A DNA stretch of 64,000 nucleotides, taken from Liquidambar formosana (Eukaryota; Streptophyta; Magnoliopsida; Saxifragales; Altingiaceae). The notes under the pieces are model-generated. The model searched no databases. It worked only from the letters and a program-made list of their open reading frames with translations, and was not told the origin of the DNA. The DNA is taken from NCBI GenBank assembly GCA_039720395.1, contig CM077833.1, positions 27,550,271 to 27,614,270 on the forward strand, given 5' to 3'. Position numbers and translations under genes: made by a program. Below, in pieces: positions 21,485-34,600 of this stretch; the first letter of the stretch is position 1; every line of letters starts with the position of its first letter.

Positions 21485-22940
21485 AATCCCTCTTTCCATA
21501 TAGTTTCAAGATCTTGAATTCCCCTCTGTTAAATTTTTGTGTTATTTATTTATTTAGTGTAGATATCTCCATCTTTTTGGGTTGAGACTAGCTATTTTCA
21601 CAAACTATTTTTTTTCTTCAAATCTCCCACGAGGTAAGATCTCATAAATCCCATATACGTCAATATGGCCCTCACCCTATGAGAAAGAGTAAGGGTAAAA
21701 AGTTGGCAAAAGGAGTTTGAGTGAATAGAATTTGAGTGAACAGAATTTGGGCTCTTTTGGGTGTCTAAATGAAAATTAAACAATCTTATATAGTATTAAA
21801 GGCACATATTTAGCATCTTAATTGAAAAAATTCAAGAGAATGACAACCATCCTCATAAATAAAAATGAAAATTCAAAATAGTGGCATTTCATAGATTTTT
21901 AATACTTTATCCTATAACATCGACAATGATGACGATTTTAACCTTTGTTAATAGTCTCGTTCCAGGTGATGGATTTGTATTTTTTTTTCTTTTTTGGTAC
22001 ATTGGGAGGGGTTCGAATCCTCCTAAAGTATGGGGGGTCAACCGATTACCCTTCTAATATATGTTCAAAATCATGCAATGTGCCCTTAAAATTTTTAAAT
22101 TCTTTCAATTAATCACATCGTTGATTTTTTTAAAATTAGATAGCATTAGGGGAGTTGATCAATCTAATCTAATTTCTGAAATTTCCAAACAGGCCTTAAG
22201 GCAACGTAACTGGCCTTTCCAAATAAGCTCGAAATGTGCTGGGCAAGTAGATTTTTTAGCCATTTATAGCCTTTATTTCTTTTTTCTTTTTTCTTTTTTT
22301 CTGCGAAAAAGTCTACTTTAACAATAGATTTTAGAAAAATTTTCTTCTACAAAGTTGTTCAAAATGATGTTTTCTAGTAGATGTTGTGGCTGGTTTTTGT
22401 AAAAACCTTTTATATTTTGCATAAAATCTTAAAAACCAAAACAAAAGGGGGGTTGATAAAAAAGTGGGGTTGCAATAGCCGTTCCCCCCTAACCCTCTAT
22501 TTGGTTCATGGATTCTACTAGGGGAAAAAAATGAGGATGAAAAAAAACAAAAGGAAAAGATAAAATCATATCAAGCTAAAATTATTCCAATTCTTATTAT
22601 TCTTCTAATTTTTTATTGCAACCAAATAAAGAAAAATATAATTCTTTATATTTTTATTTTTTTTCTTGATAAAATCTGCAAACCAAATAGAGTCTAAAAA
22701 AAACTCTATGTTTTCCATGTTACGGCTCGAATTGTCACAGGCCTGTGATAAGCTCATGGCAAGATGGATTCGGTCTTGAACTGGCCCAATATCTGGACTG
22801 AGTTAACAAGATGAACGAAGGCTGAGCCCACTAAATAAGAATGGGCTTGAGCGGTGAACAAATTTTAAGGGACAAACACAATCCACTCATGATGATATTT
22901 CCACCAAAGAATGATGTGTATGAATTTCAATGGAAAATAC
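21485..22940. repeat. Downstream flank of EF-hand unit (copy 2)
   Basis: No gene. It aligns with 1-990, 27170-28110 and 60742-62161. A truncated foldback MITE occupies 22245-22486. Confidence 0.7.
22245..22486. repeat. Truncated foldback MULE-MITE
   Basis: A short inner piece of the left arm (AAGTAGATTTTTTAGCC) followed by a complete right arm ending TTGCAATAGCCGTTCCCC. Confidence 0.7.
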
Positions 22941-24440
22941 AGCTATCTAGCTTAGAGAGAAACTACAAAATAATTTATAATTTCATTTGAAATTATATTA
23001 ATTTCATCTCCAAAAAATGCATATCTCATGCTTAAACATTGTGGTACATAATTGATAATTTCACATAATATCTCATACCTGAATCGATGTTGTATCTTAC
23101 AACCTGTAAAACATAATTCAAAATAATACACATAATCCTCATGCGAAATGTGTTCTACGAATAATACACATAGGCCTCATGCCAAAAGTGTTATATCATT
23201 CAGCCACAACACATATGCCTCCTTGCAATATGTGTATACAGATCATATCCTGCTTGCTCAATGAGTCTGTATATTAATGCACTTACTGCAGGATATGCTC
23301 AATCTTAGCTGTCTCCCTTCATCATCATCATTATAATTTATCTCAATCAACAGATATAAATTTAATCATATAAATGTGCCACAATGATGCATCATGAAAT
23401 CTCATGTCATACATAAATATCTCAAACTCATTCATATATTCATCCTTGCATTAAAATAAACTCATTTGGAGTTATCTCAACCAAATTCAATAGTGTTTAT
23501 AATGATAAACAATTTTAAACCTCAACAACAATGTTTTAAGCGTCTATTTTTAAATAACCCTAGAAAGACAAGTCATAGCTCACGGTGTTAAAAAATGGTC
23601 TCTACAATTTCCACAACTTATTTGTAAAATTTTTACATTCCCATTGAAAATCAGGTTCAAACGGAATCAAAATCAAATGTCAGTAGGGTTCGTTTCAAAA
23701 CTAGGGGTAAAACAGTCTTTTGACCCAAACAGGGGAAAAATTTTGATCTTAAAGAAATTTCATAAAATTTTTTCCAGAAAATAGCACTCTTTAACAGGAG
23801 AACAATGGCTCAAGTTTCATCAAAATTCGATTTAAAATAAAAGTTTTATAAGCTTTCAAAGTTAGTTATGGGATTTAGAGCTCAAAAATGGCCCATCTTT
23901 AAAAAAATACTTTCTCAACTTCCAAGCAGAGAAATGACCCCTTAAGAATTTTTATTATTTTCTTCTCTATGATTTTTTTTTAAAAAATTTGGCATCCAAA
24001 GAGTCTCATTTACACCCTTAAATCAATGCTGGTGCATCGAGGGTGTATGCACCTTGCTGCAACAGGATCATCTTCCCCTTCTTCTTACTCCTATTCTCAC
24101 GGTTTTGTGTTGCTTTTGCAAAATTTTCCCCTTCTTCAATAAAAATTTTGGAAACTTTAGAAAATCATATAAAATCTGAATTTTAACTAAATTCAACAAA
24201 TCATATATCCATAGAAAACTTTAGTTTATAATTAACTAATGTAAGATGTGATATTTTTCCAACAGAAAAAAAGGGAAAGAAATTGTTTTCCATAATATGG
24301 AAATATTGTTTCATACTAAGAGTGGGAACATTATTTTACCCTTGTATGACGAACACTAGATGATTAAGAATTTGATATCACATCATCTAGTTCATGTGAA
24401 TCATATAATTCTGCGTAATCAACACAACAGTGATCAATAA
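22941..24440. repeat. Unclassified 1.5-kb dispersed repeat, possibly LTR-derived
   Basis: At 22941 the sequence leaves the flank shared with 1-1000 and enters non-coding sequence found only here and at 62162-63690. It has low-complexity words (TCATCATCATCATTATAATT), CCTCATGCCAAAAGTGTTATATC and CCCAAACAGGGGAAAAATTTTGATC. There are no long frames. Composition and style resemble a plant LTR, but no terminal TG/CA pair could be fixed. Confidence 0.4.
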
Positions 24441-26440
24441 TCAATAGATACTCCAATTTTTATTTTTATTTTTTTGGGCTGAGAATAGACGTTCCATTTT
24501 ATTTGACAGCCTGTTGGTCCTTACGGGAGTCGTTAAAGGCAATATAATTTCTGTTTAGCCACTTATTTAAGGGAGTGGGGGAAGACTTATATTCTTATGT
24601 TGCTTGGTCTTCCAGCTAACTTTTTACCGGATCCAAGTATTTTATTTTCTTTAATTTCTTTCGATTATGCAGTCCTTTAACCTTTTTAGTTTGCCACTCA
24701 TTAATTACTGGTCTTCATTTCAAGATTGTCCTAGTCAAAAGATCCTACCAGTCTACTTCAGAGATGTGCCATAGGCTAGTCCACTTGGTGTATCTGAAAA
24801 GCGAGCCTTTTGCATCAACCTCTAGAGCAAAAGCAATCAGCCCCTCTCTCCATCGATCTCTAAGATCAACAATCGAAGACCAATATTACCAAAACTACCA
24901 TCCATATCAGGTAGCATACATAGGAATTAATGACTGGGGCATGGAGAAATTTGAAGCTCGGTTGAAGATAGCGTTATCACGAGGCTGCGCGCAGAGTCTT
25001 GCATGCATGCATGGTTTCTTTCTCAAAAGTCTCTCAAAAGTCATAATAAAAACGGCTATCCTGCTTGCCAAACAGGCAATTAGCACAATTAAGACCTCCC
25101 ATGTTTAAGCCAAAGCACATTGGCCTTACTCATTTTCAGTCAAATATAGATAAGGCCTTGGGCTTAGCCTTAGCTAGTTAATGAAACTCAAGCCTAAGGT
25201 TGAGGCCCCTGGACGCTCCCTTAAGATTCTTGCACTGGTCAGTCCCTCTCAAACTTTACTATAGATGGATCTTTTGACCGTGCTTCTTTTCTCCACATAT
25301 TCCCTTAAAAAGTAGAAGTAGGATTTATTTATTTATTTTTTTTTCATTAACCATATCATGCTTAAAAGCCTTCGGATATTTTTTTTTTAATGCTTACAGT
25401 AATTTTTCTAAAACTCCTCTATTTAAATCATGAGGAATTAATGTGGTGAATTGGATGCTTAAATTAAAATTCAGAGTCCTCTTGTATTAGTAGTATGGAG
25501 CTAGAAAATCTTCATCTAAAGAGAGAGAGGGAGAGAGAGAAGGCATTATTATCCTGCGTGGACTTCCCACTAAAGTTGTACCAGATTTTATTCTTGGTCT
25601 TTTCTTTCGAATCTGTGGATTATGTAATTTTGGGTTATCCATTGCATTGGAACATTTCAAAATTTACCATCCATGCCACTTTTCTTCAGAATGGGGTCCT
25701 GGTCAGGGACCATCCCACTAGAAGGGAAAGAATATGCTTTCCATGTTTTTTTGAAAGGAAAAGCATTTATCATTAAGTTGAGAAACTAATTGTACGAGAA
25801 AAGATGCTGCCTGGCCGGCCTCCCCTCCTTTCATTTTTGTTTAGCCTGTACAGCTTGAGCTTTCATACATCATGAGATGCTTCAAATTGCCCAAAGAGTT
25901 ATGATCGTAACCCTTGCTTAATTAATTGTAACAAACAAAAATTATAGCATGATTCTCATTTTGCCCAATCCTGGCCTGTTGCTTAAAGTTACTGCGTGCC
26001 CTTTTAACTGCAACTGATGCCAAGATGCCCTTTTGCCAATATAAAATTAATGTTGTGATGAAGTGGGTTGGAAATCAATGCTAAATTAAAGGAGGGAGCT
26101 AAGAAAAACCCGCAAGAGTAACTTAGATGGCAAAGAATTGTGGCTTAGGAATCACCGGTCCTGAATTTGAATCTCTACTCCCTTACTATCATATGTACAG
26201 ATCTGCGGATAATAATGCTCAATTGAAAATAATGATCAATTTTATTTCGAGCTTATAATGAGTCAAATAAAAGTGTTCAATTGAAAATAATGATCACACA
26301 CTCGAGCGGAAGCAGAACTTTGTTGAGGAGAGGTGGAAAAAGCAGCACGATGGAGGATTAGTATTTTTGTGCACCCAAATGCTTTTATATATGTGTAGTG
26401 TCCCCACATGCATTATGGGTCCGGAGAATGCTCAAACAGT
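24441..26440. other. Upstream region of EF-hand gene 4
   Basis: No gene is firmly supported. Bases 24640-25040 are the conserved block also found at 4475-4920. A 114-codon frame (24764-25108) runs through it but is not kept in the other copy. Bases 25640-25900 carry the unit's upstream words ACCATCCCACTAGAAGGGAA and CGAGAAAAGATGCTGCCTGG. Bases 25515-25541 are GAGAGA-rich. Confidence 0.5.
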
Positions 26441-26452
26441 GCATGCATTCAA

Positions 26453-26510
26453 GATAAGTTGGAATCAAGAAAAAGGTTGCACATATGAGATGAGATAGCC
26501 TCTATATAAA
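26453..26510 (+). promoter_or_regulatory. Core promoter of EF-hand gene 4
   Basis: GATAAG at 26453-26458 and TATATAAA at 26503-26510, about 75 bases before the ATG. GTGCATGCATT (RY-type) is just upstream. Confidence 0.72.
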
Positions 26511-26584
26511 CCCCTCGGTTTCTACGTACCTTAGTCATCACAGGCATTATCTGTTCATTCCCCTAAATTAATCCCTAGCAAACC

Positions 26585-26932
26585 ATGCCGCGGAGGACGA
26601 CCGAGCACAAGTGTCCGCCGGCGTCGACGCTGACGCGGGTGCCTATGACTGAAGAGGAGTTGAAGCAGTTTTTCAAGAGTCAAGACACCAACGGCGATGG
26701 CCGCCTTGACAACGAAGAGCTTAAGAGGGCCTTCAAAAAACTGGGTTCATGGCTCCCTCCGTGGCCAGCTTCCCGAGGGCTAGTCCATGCTGACCAAAAT
26801 GGAGATGGATTCATTAGCGGCGAAGCCGAGATGGACGATCTTGTGAAGTACGCTAGGAAACATGGGTATACTATTTTATCCCCAAAAAAACCCGGTCCTT
26901 TTCCCCCAAAAAAACACGATGGGTGTTATTAA
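26585..26932 (+). CDS. Small two-EF-hand protein with a 13-residue second loop (copy 4)
   Basis: An intronless 115-residue protein. Loop 1 is D34-E45 (DTNGDGRLDNEE). Loop 2 starts at D70 (DQNGDGFISGEA) with its closing Glu at position 13 (E82), as in copies 20914 and 58407. The C-terminal tail after HGYTILS is longest here, rich in Lys and Pro (PKKPGPFPPKKHDGCY), and ends GCY like copy 3. The shared core is TEEELKQFFKSQ before loop 1 and PPWPASRGLVHAD before loop 2. There is no transit or signal peptide. A soluble calcium sensor is the best guess. The 3' UTR starts with a T/G homopolymer (26941-26986) that could disturb sequencing there. Confidence 0.9.
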   Translation: MPRRTTEHKCPPASTLTRVPMTEEELKQFFKSQDTNGDGRLDNEELKRAFKKLGSWLPPWPASRGLVHADQNGDGFISGEAEMDDLVKYARKHGYTILSPKKPGPFPPKKHDGCY

Positions 26933-26940
26933 GGAGACCC

Positions 26941-26942
26941 TT

Positions 26943-26973
<31 letters not shown>

Positions 26974-26986
26974 GGGTGGGGGGGGT
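26941..26986. repeat. Poly(T)-poly(G) composite tract
   Basis: About 12 T followed by about 30 G, broken by one T. It is the complement of the C-then-A tracts elsewhere. It lies in the 3' UTR of EF-hand gene 4. Confidence 0.9.
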
Positions 26987-27160
26987 AAGTTACCAAGGAG
27001 GCCTCCTTTGTTCTACTTATGGAAAGGACTGCAAAAATTATATATATATAGTTTGTGTGTGTCAGAGGCGAAAAAATAGTTTGTTCTGTGGTCATCGTAC
27101 GGCTACGTGTTTGTGTGGTTGCCAAACAAACTATTGATGTAGTATGTATAATTAGCTCTC

Positions 27161-27166
27161 AATAAA
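27161..27166 (+). terminator. Polyadenylation signal of EF-hand gene 4
   Basis: AATAAA in CTCTCAATAAAAGTCC, about 230 bases after the stop. The GC-rich hairpin seen in the other 3' UTRs is missing here. Confidence 0.68.
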
Positions 27167-28299
27167 AGTCCCTCTTTCCTTTAGTTTCAAGATCTTGAAT
27201 TCCCCTCTGTTACATTTTTGTGTTATTTATTTATTTGGTAAAGTTATTTTCATCTTTTTGGGAAGAGACAAGCTATTTTCACAAATTATTTTTTTTCAAA
27301 TCTCTTACATGAGATAAGATCCATAAATCCCACATACGTCAATATGGTCCTCACATACCCTATGGGAAAGAGTAAGGGTAAAAAGTTGGGAAAAGGAATT
27401 CGAGTGAATAGAATTTGGGCTCTTTTGGGTGTTCAAATGAAAATTAAACAATTTTAGATATTTTATATAGTAGTTAAGGCATATATTCAACATCTTAAAT
27501 GAAGAAATTCAAAAGAATGACAACTATCATCATACATAAAAATGAAAATTCAAAATAGTGGCATTTCTTGGATTTTTTATACTTTATCTTATAATATCAA
27601 CAATAATGACGATTCTAGCCATTGGGAGGGGTTCGAATCCTCCTAAAGTTTGGGGGGTCAATTGATTACCCTCCTAATATTCAAAATGATACAATGTGCC
27701 CTCAAAATTTTTATATTCTTTCAATTAATCTCACCATTGATTTTTGGAGAAATTAGATAGTACTAGGGGAGTTGATCTAATTTCTGAAATTTCCAAACAG
27801 GCCCTAATGCAACGTAATTGGCCTTTCCATATAAGCTCGTTATGTGCTGGGCCACACTCCATTAATCAGGGCGGCAACGGAGGCCCAACATCAAACGAAA
27901 CTCTATGTTTTCCATGTTAGGGCTCGAATTGTCACAGGCCTGTGATAAGCTCACGGCGAGATGGATTCAGTCTTGAACTGGCCCACATCTGGACTGATTT
28001 GACAAGATGAACGAAGGCTGAGCCCACTAAATAAGAATGGGCTTGAGCGGTGGACAAATCTTAAGGAACAAACACAAACCACTCATGATGGTATTCCTAC
28101 CAACGAGTGATGAGTGTGAATTTCAATGGAAAATACTATTCATCCCAACAATTTTTTCTTTTTCAAATCTCTCACATGAGGTAGGGGGTAAGAAGTTGGG
28201 AAACGGAGTTCAAGTGAATAGAATTTTGGCCCATTTGGGTGTTCAAATGAAAATTAAACAATTTTACAAATTACTAATGGCACAAATCTAGTACATTAA
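27167..28299. repeat. Downstream flank of EF-hand unit (copy 3)
   Basis: No gene. It aligns with 1-1225, but lacks the truncated MITE present in the other copies at this position (around 27850). Confidence 0.65.
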
Positions 28300-28737
28300 G
28301 GTTGTGTGTGGATTGAGAGCAATAAAGAGAAGAGAAAAGAAGAGAAGAGAAGAGAAGAGAAAGGAAGAGAAGGGAAGAGAAGTAAGAGAAGAGAAAATAC
28401 TTTCTCTCCACCTTGTTTAGTTAATAGATCTCATTAATGAAGAGAAAATGAGAGAAAGTAATCATAATTACATAATTACCCCTTTTTATATATTAAACAA
28501 AAGTTGTGTGGGACTATAATTATCATTTCACCACTTAATAATTCATTTTCTTTCCATTTCTCTCTAAATCTCTCCAATTTGGAGAGAAAGGTAAAAGACC
28601 TCATTTTCTCTCAATTTCTCCCTATTTCTTTTCTCTTCTCTCCTAACTTAACAGTTCAAATGAGGGAAATGAGGAGAAAGTCATTTTCTCTTCTCTTCTC
28701 TTCTCTTCTCTTCATTTCTTTCAATCCATACATAGCC
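28300..28737. repeat. Tourist-like MITE, GA/CT-rich
   Basis: Ends GGTTGTGTGTGGATTGAGAG and TTTCAATCCATACATAGCC, flanked by TAA and TGA. The interior is GAAGAGAAG and its complement. It sits where the duplicate has 1227-1650, so the EF-hand relic is absent from this copy. Confidence 0.65.
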
Positions 28738-28756
28738 TGAATGAAAAAAAATCTAG

Positions 28757-31045
28757 TCACGTCACTAAACCACTTTTTTTTATATTTTTGACAAAGCACT
28801 TGACATGTTTGCCATCACGTACTCAATGAAAAGATGAAAATTAAGATGACTTTTAAGCACGTTTTTTGTTTAGTTTAGTTTAGGTTTTTTATTCTTTGTT
28901 TAAAAAAAAAAAAAAAAAAGCAATTCTTTTGTATTAAATTTTTTTTGAAATATTCAAAACTGATTTCTAAATTTAAGTGTGTGTGTGTGCTTTTTTTTTT
29001 TTTTTTTTGGTTAAAAAATTTAAGTGTTAGCTTTTGATTTATATACCGAAATGTGCCGGATTCTGGGAACTTCCTCGCTCATATCATATTTTGGTGAAGG
29101 GGGAGGCCGGAAAACATCACCCACAAAATCCATATGATTATTTTTGAATTTAAATTCCTGATTCTGAACTCAATGGAAGGCATTATTTTCTTGAAGCATC
29201 AAACATTAAATTTCCTATATCCTGTATTTGCCAAAGATTATGGACGCCACCATTGCCCAACTCGGCCCTAATGCTATTAGTAGGGATGGCCGTTGAGCTC
29301 TCAAGTGATCCTATACCCAAAAGGCCAAAATCCATTGCACCTCACCCGTCTACGCCCAGATGACCAGACATATTTTTTAATTTTGATCAACCCTACTCCA
29401 TATTTTATTACTGCTTATAATCGATGAATAATTGGGTCAAAAAAATTTACCAATTGAGACGAGCTAGACTTGGTGGGGATACATCCAATGATGAAAAAAA
29501 AAAAAAAAAAAAAAAAGAAAGAAAGAAAGAAAGAAAGAAAGAAGAGAAAAAGGATTCTGGGCCCACCACTTGGTGGATTGAAATTATTAGGGATAGCTAC
29601 TATTCCTTCACCATGCCCGTGATCCACCACGGCTTCAAAATTCCAGTTTGAGATTATTTTTATTTGTTTATATAATATAAAATCGATAGAATTTGCTTTT
29701 ATTCTTCACATTCAATATTAATAAATAGTTATCAATGTTTTTGTATAAGTTTAAATCCGATATCGCTTACTTACTAAATAAGACAAATACCACTAAATTG
29801 CTATGCCGTTGATAAATTCCAAGTGAAATAATTGAGAATAAAGAAGGGAAAAGAAATTGTTTGAATGGAAAACATGTTTCTTACCAAGAATAGGAAAATT
29901 ACTCTTATACTGGTGAAGATGCTTAATGGGTCCACCTCATGTTTTTTCATAGGTATGCTAGTTGTATAATTACCACTCCATTGATGGACATAATGATTGC
30001 AAAATGTTGTTTCCTTTCTTTTATTTTTTTAGCTACCAGTCTACCACATCTGATTCCCCATCTGTAGGAGGAGGAATATATCCCATTGATGACGACACAA
30101 TGGTGACGGCTTTGTAAGGATTGAGATAACTGGAAAGAAGACAAGAGAAGAGAAGAGAAGAAAGAAAAGCGAAGTGAAAATGATTCTCTCCATTTTCCTT
30201 GTTTGGATTATTGAGTTGGGAAGGAAGAGAAAGTAAATGAGGAGAAATAGAGAGAAAATTGAACTCTTTACCTTTCTCTTCAAATTAGAGAGAAATGGAG
30301 AGAAAGAGAATAAATGGGTGACGAAATGATAAATTATCCCTATACAACTTTTGTTTAATATGTAAAAAAAGGTAATAATGTAATTGTAATTATTTTAATT
30401 TCTCTTCTCTTCTCTTCTCTTCTCTCCTTTTATGAGGTTTAACTAACCAAACAAGGTGAAGAAAAAAATTACTTTCTCTTCTCTTCTCTTCTCTTCTCTC
30501 TATTTCTCTCAATTCATACATAGCCTACATGTCTTTCCATGAGGTCAGGCAAACAGCATTACCTACTTTAGGCCTAATTCTGCTTAGCCATGTCCATTGC
30601 CATCCCAAACATTATAAGCTCATGCTAATATTCCAAGTCCAAAAAAGTGGCATTATATTTCATGTAGGATTAATCCCCCTTAGGCCCAGTTTGTTTGATT
30701 GGAATTAAGGCTGAAATGGAATCACATTTCTGGTTTCATTCCAAATCCCGTATTTGAATAAGTTAAATAGGCGATACGGATTCAAATTGCCTCTTGGTTT
30801 TTTCTCATTTCATTCAAGGCTACTTCAACAATTAAATTTGATTCCATTTAACATGCCCTTAATTACTTGGCGCGTATCTTTGTTTTTTTTTTTTCCTTTT
30901 TTTTTTTTTTTTTGTTTTTTGGCCAACACACATAATGAACACACATAACACACAAAAGAGGAAACCCACGTAACTAAAGTAGGCCAAAAGCAGCCCCAAT
31001 AGATTACATGGGCCTATTTAAGATACTACTCGTATTTATTTGTAG
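28757..31045. repeat. Duplicated intergenic block (copy B)
   Basis: Counterpart of 1653-3815. It includes the second copy of the Tourist-like MITE (about 30110-30522) and the empty ATAATGAAC site at about 30928-30948. A (GAAA)n tract lies at 29515-29541. No gene is seen. Confidence 0.7.
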
Positions 31046-31478
31046 AGGGCGGCCATTGCAAGCCCTCAAAGAGTGGGACTACTTGGTTTCAACCTGGGCA
31101 AGAAATCTTGTGCTGATAGACATGACTGATGTAAGTTTGCGCCTCTAACGTTTGAAATCTCTGGCTTCAACTAAAGCACCACCATCGGCCTTAGTTGGAT
31201 GGCCCAATCCAAACCCTCCGATATCTCGTTTGGTTGAGTGTAAACACTTCCAAAAAAAAAATTCCCATCGATCATCCTTTCTTGAAGCGAACATCATCCC
31301 ACTTCCAACTACAATTCCTAACTAAAGATCAACGGTTAGCTTCTTCAGTGCGACTTCCACAATATGGTGCACGTGTAGTTTTCAAGCTCATTTGTAACCA
31401 CAAACTTTAGTAGTGCTTGTCTTTCACCAATATCCAGAAACCATCTTGCTTAGCTTGCCATTACCAGCTTATAGATGC
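31046..31478. other. Upstream region of the patatin-like gene
   Basis: Unique-looking sequence of mixed composition and no supported gene. It probably includes the gene's regulatory region. Confidence 0.4.
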
Positions 31479-31486
31479 TATAAATA
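31479..31486 (+). promoter_or_regulatory. TATA box of the patatin-like gene
   Basis: TATAAATA lies 143 bases before the start codon, in GATGCTATAAATAGGCC. This leaves a leader of roughly 110 bases. Confidence 0.72.
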
Positions 31487-31628
31487 GGCCGTTAAGCAGC
31501 ACCAAAATGCAAGACTAAACTGAAACATAACCTTTCTCCCACCTTGTTCTCACTCTTTAACTCACAAGCCTTTCTTTCTTGGTGCAAGTAATTATCCACC
31601 ACGTTACATTTTATTTGATTCCTAATAT

Positions 31629-34600
31629 ATGGAGAAAACAATAGTATCCCATCTTCACATCCACCCCAAAACTGAAAAAAACCTCATCACCATTCTTAGC
31701 ATTGATGGAGGTGGTATAAGAGGGATCATCCCCGGTACTATCCTCGCATACCTTGAATCCCAGCTTCAGGTACATTTTCTATATGTCTGGTAAAGTCGGG
31801 TATTATTGAGCACGGATTTAGTGCTGTTGGATGAGGCCGGGTTTGGACGACTTGGATTAAAAGTTGAAAAAATTTCTCATTGAGGTCATTTTGGTAATTG
31901 GAATAGCAATGTTTTCAACTTTTAATTCGAGCCATCCAAACCGTCATCCAACAGTGCTGAGTGAGCTCAGTTCGGCTATCCGTGCTGGGTATCAATTATT
32001 ATAGTTATATGAGCAGCTAGGTGTGATAGAGAGAGAGACCTAGAGAGACTATGGTACCTTGGTCTGTCATAACTTTTTATGGTACAAAATATTACTGGCC
32101 GGTATCACACTACCATGATTTTTGACGGTACAATATATTATCACACCATCAAACTAGAGTTAATTGTTTTTATGATGTAATATGTAATAGACTGCACAAA
32201 TCAAATAAAACAAGAAGAAGTCAATCTCTCACTGGTACAAAAAAATGGTTAATGTTAATCTTAGTTTTTTTAATACAGCTTGAGTCACTTAACCTATTGT
32301 CTTGGAGTTACATATTATGGTACTAATTAACCACGTACATGCATATATGCATGCAAACCTGGAGTAGAAGCTGGATGGTGCGGACGCAAGACTTGCGGAT
32401 TACTTTGATGTGATTGCGGGAACAAGCACTGGTGGTCTCGTAACGGCCATGTTAACTGCTCCCAATGAATATAAGCGTCCTCTATTTGCTGCCAAAGACA
32501 TCGTGCCCTTTTATCTAGAGCACTGCCCCAGAATTTTCCCACAGAAGAGGTTAAAGCTTGATTGCTCTTGCCTTCTTCTATAATTGCAGTGATTTTTTTG
32601 ATTCCATTATTAAGTGCATGCAGGCATGAAGTAAACCTCTATAGCAACCCCCACCCCCCCCCCAAAAAAAAAAAAAAAAAAAGGGGAAAAGAAAAAAAAA
32701 GAAAAAGAATTCATATATGAATTAAGGCAGAGGATTAGAATTTGTTGACATTAATTAATTTCATTATTGAACTGATGATCGTATTTTGGTGCATATATGT
32801 GGATGGCAGTGGCTTGTGTGGATGGATTGAAAATCTTTTCAAATCATTAGCAGGACCCAAGTACGATGGAAAATACCTTCACTGGCTTTTAAAGGAGAAA
32901 CTAGGAGAGACTCGGTTGCATAACACCTTGACCAATGTTATCATTCCAACTTTTGATATCAGGAACCTACAGCCGATCATTTTCTCCTCTTTTGAGGTCT
33001 CTCCATCTAGATCTCTCTCACTTATATATTCTTCAGTGTATATATAATATATAGAGGTATGTCCTTAGGAGACATGTTAAATTGTAATTAATAACTCAAT
33101 CATTATATTGAAATTGATGAAAATGCATTGCAAATGATGAAATTTGCTTGGAAAAATGTGAAATTGCTTGAACTGTCAAAACACATTTTTTTCTTCATGA
33201 AAATGCATTATAAATGGTAAAATTTACTTGGAAAAATGTAAAAATGCTTGGAAATTTGTGAAAACACATTTTTTTCATACAATAATTGGGTCATTAACTG
33301 TAGCTTAACATGTGCCCTAAGGGTACATGTTATAAAAACCATATATATGGGAGGGATCCATTTACACCTGGTGTAAAACTTTTTATTTTTATACCTCTCA
33401 ATATTTTTTTGTAGGATCAATATCTTTCTAAACCAATCGTTGGATTAAATACTTTTCTCATGGAGATGATGCACACCAAATTTCATAATGATCGGATACT
33501 CTTAAGCATCTCGTCTATAAATTCACTTTTCTTTTTGTAAATAAAACTATAATTTAAGTTGCTTTAATCTCTAATCAAAGTGAAATTTGGTGTGTATGAT
33601 CTTAATGAAAACAATATCCAATCTAATAGTTGGTTTTGAAAAATATCGATTTTACAAAAAATTATTGTAAGGGTGTAAGAGTAAAAAGCTTTACACCAGA
33701 TGTAAACGGATCCCTCCCCTATATATATATATATATATATATGTTACTTTTATGCATAAAAAAAAGGAAACGATATTGCCACATCAAAAAACATTGCTGC
33801 CAGTTACAAATCCAAAGTAATGAAGGGATCAAATTGCCGACAAAACACTGCCCAAACCAAACCATCTGCACGATGATGTTTGACGACAACCTCAGATAAC
33901 GCCGGATCTGAAGCTTGACAATGGTGATAGCAAAGCTCTTCGGCTTGATGGTGCTACGGTTAGAGGGTTGTAGCAGAGAAAAAAAAAAAAAAAAAAAAAA
34001 AAAATGCAACAACAACAACAATTAAGGTGTTCGTGTGTTGAGGAAGGAGAGGAAGAAGGTGGATGGTGGGACCACTTAGGTTTTATTCATTTTGACTTTA
34101 AAGGGCAATTTCGTCACTTCATGCATTATATTTGTTTTTGTTGTGGCAAAAAAGATTTTTAATGCGGCAATATCTCTACCTTTAAATAATAATAAAATAA
34201 AATAAAAAAGAAATGCTACATACGGCAACTAATTGCAGCAATTGATGTAACATGCTAAGATGGTATATCTTATATCATAGGATATACCAAGGGGTGCTTG
34301 GCTACTAGACAATGTCACATCAGTTACTGTATTTTGTTGTTTTATTTAGCCTATATTTTGTTGTTTTCGCTCATTTGGTTCCAACTTCTAACCTCTTGCA
34401 GGTGAAAAAAAAGCCGCACTTGAATGCATGTCTGTCTGACATAACCATTGGCACCTCTGCTGCTCCAACATACCTTCCCGCCCATTACTTCAAGAACCTA
34501 TATCATGAAAGAAAAGTTCAAGAGTTCAATCTTGTTGACGGTGGTGTTGCTGCAAATAATCCGGTGATAATTATCACAGAAAATTTAAGTGATTATATCC

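Larger units (their letters stand above)
11907..25090. repeat. Large segmental duplication, copy A
   Basis: It aligns along its length with 49138-64000, starting at TACCTATGGACATGACAGAG. It includes EF-hand gene 20914, matching 58407. Private insertions in this copy are the MITE at 12786-13196, the Helitron at 14951-16043 and the MITE at 16551-16950. Inside it, 13600-14950 and 17030-18200 are themselves related to each other. Confidence 0.8.

Noticed and set aside
34312..34401. N-terminal part of an open frame reading into patatin exon 4
   Set aside because: It is intron 3 sequence; the CTTGCAG acceptor at 34401 starts the exon.
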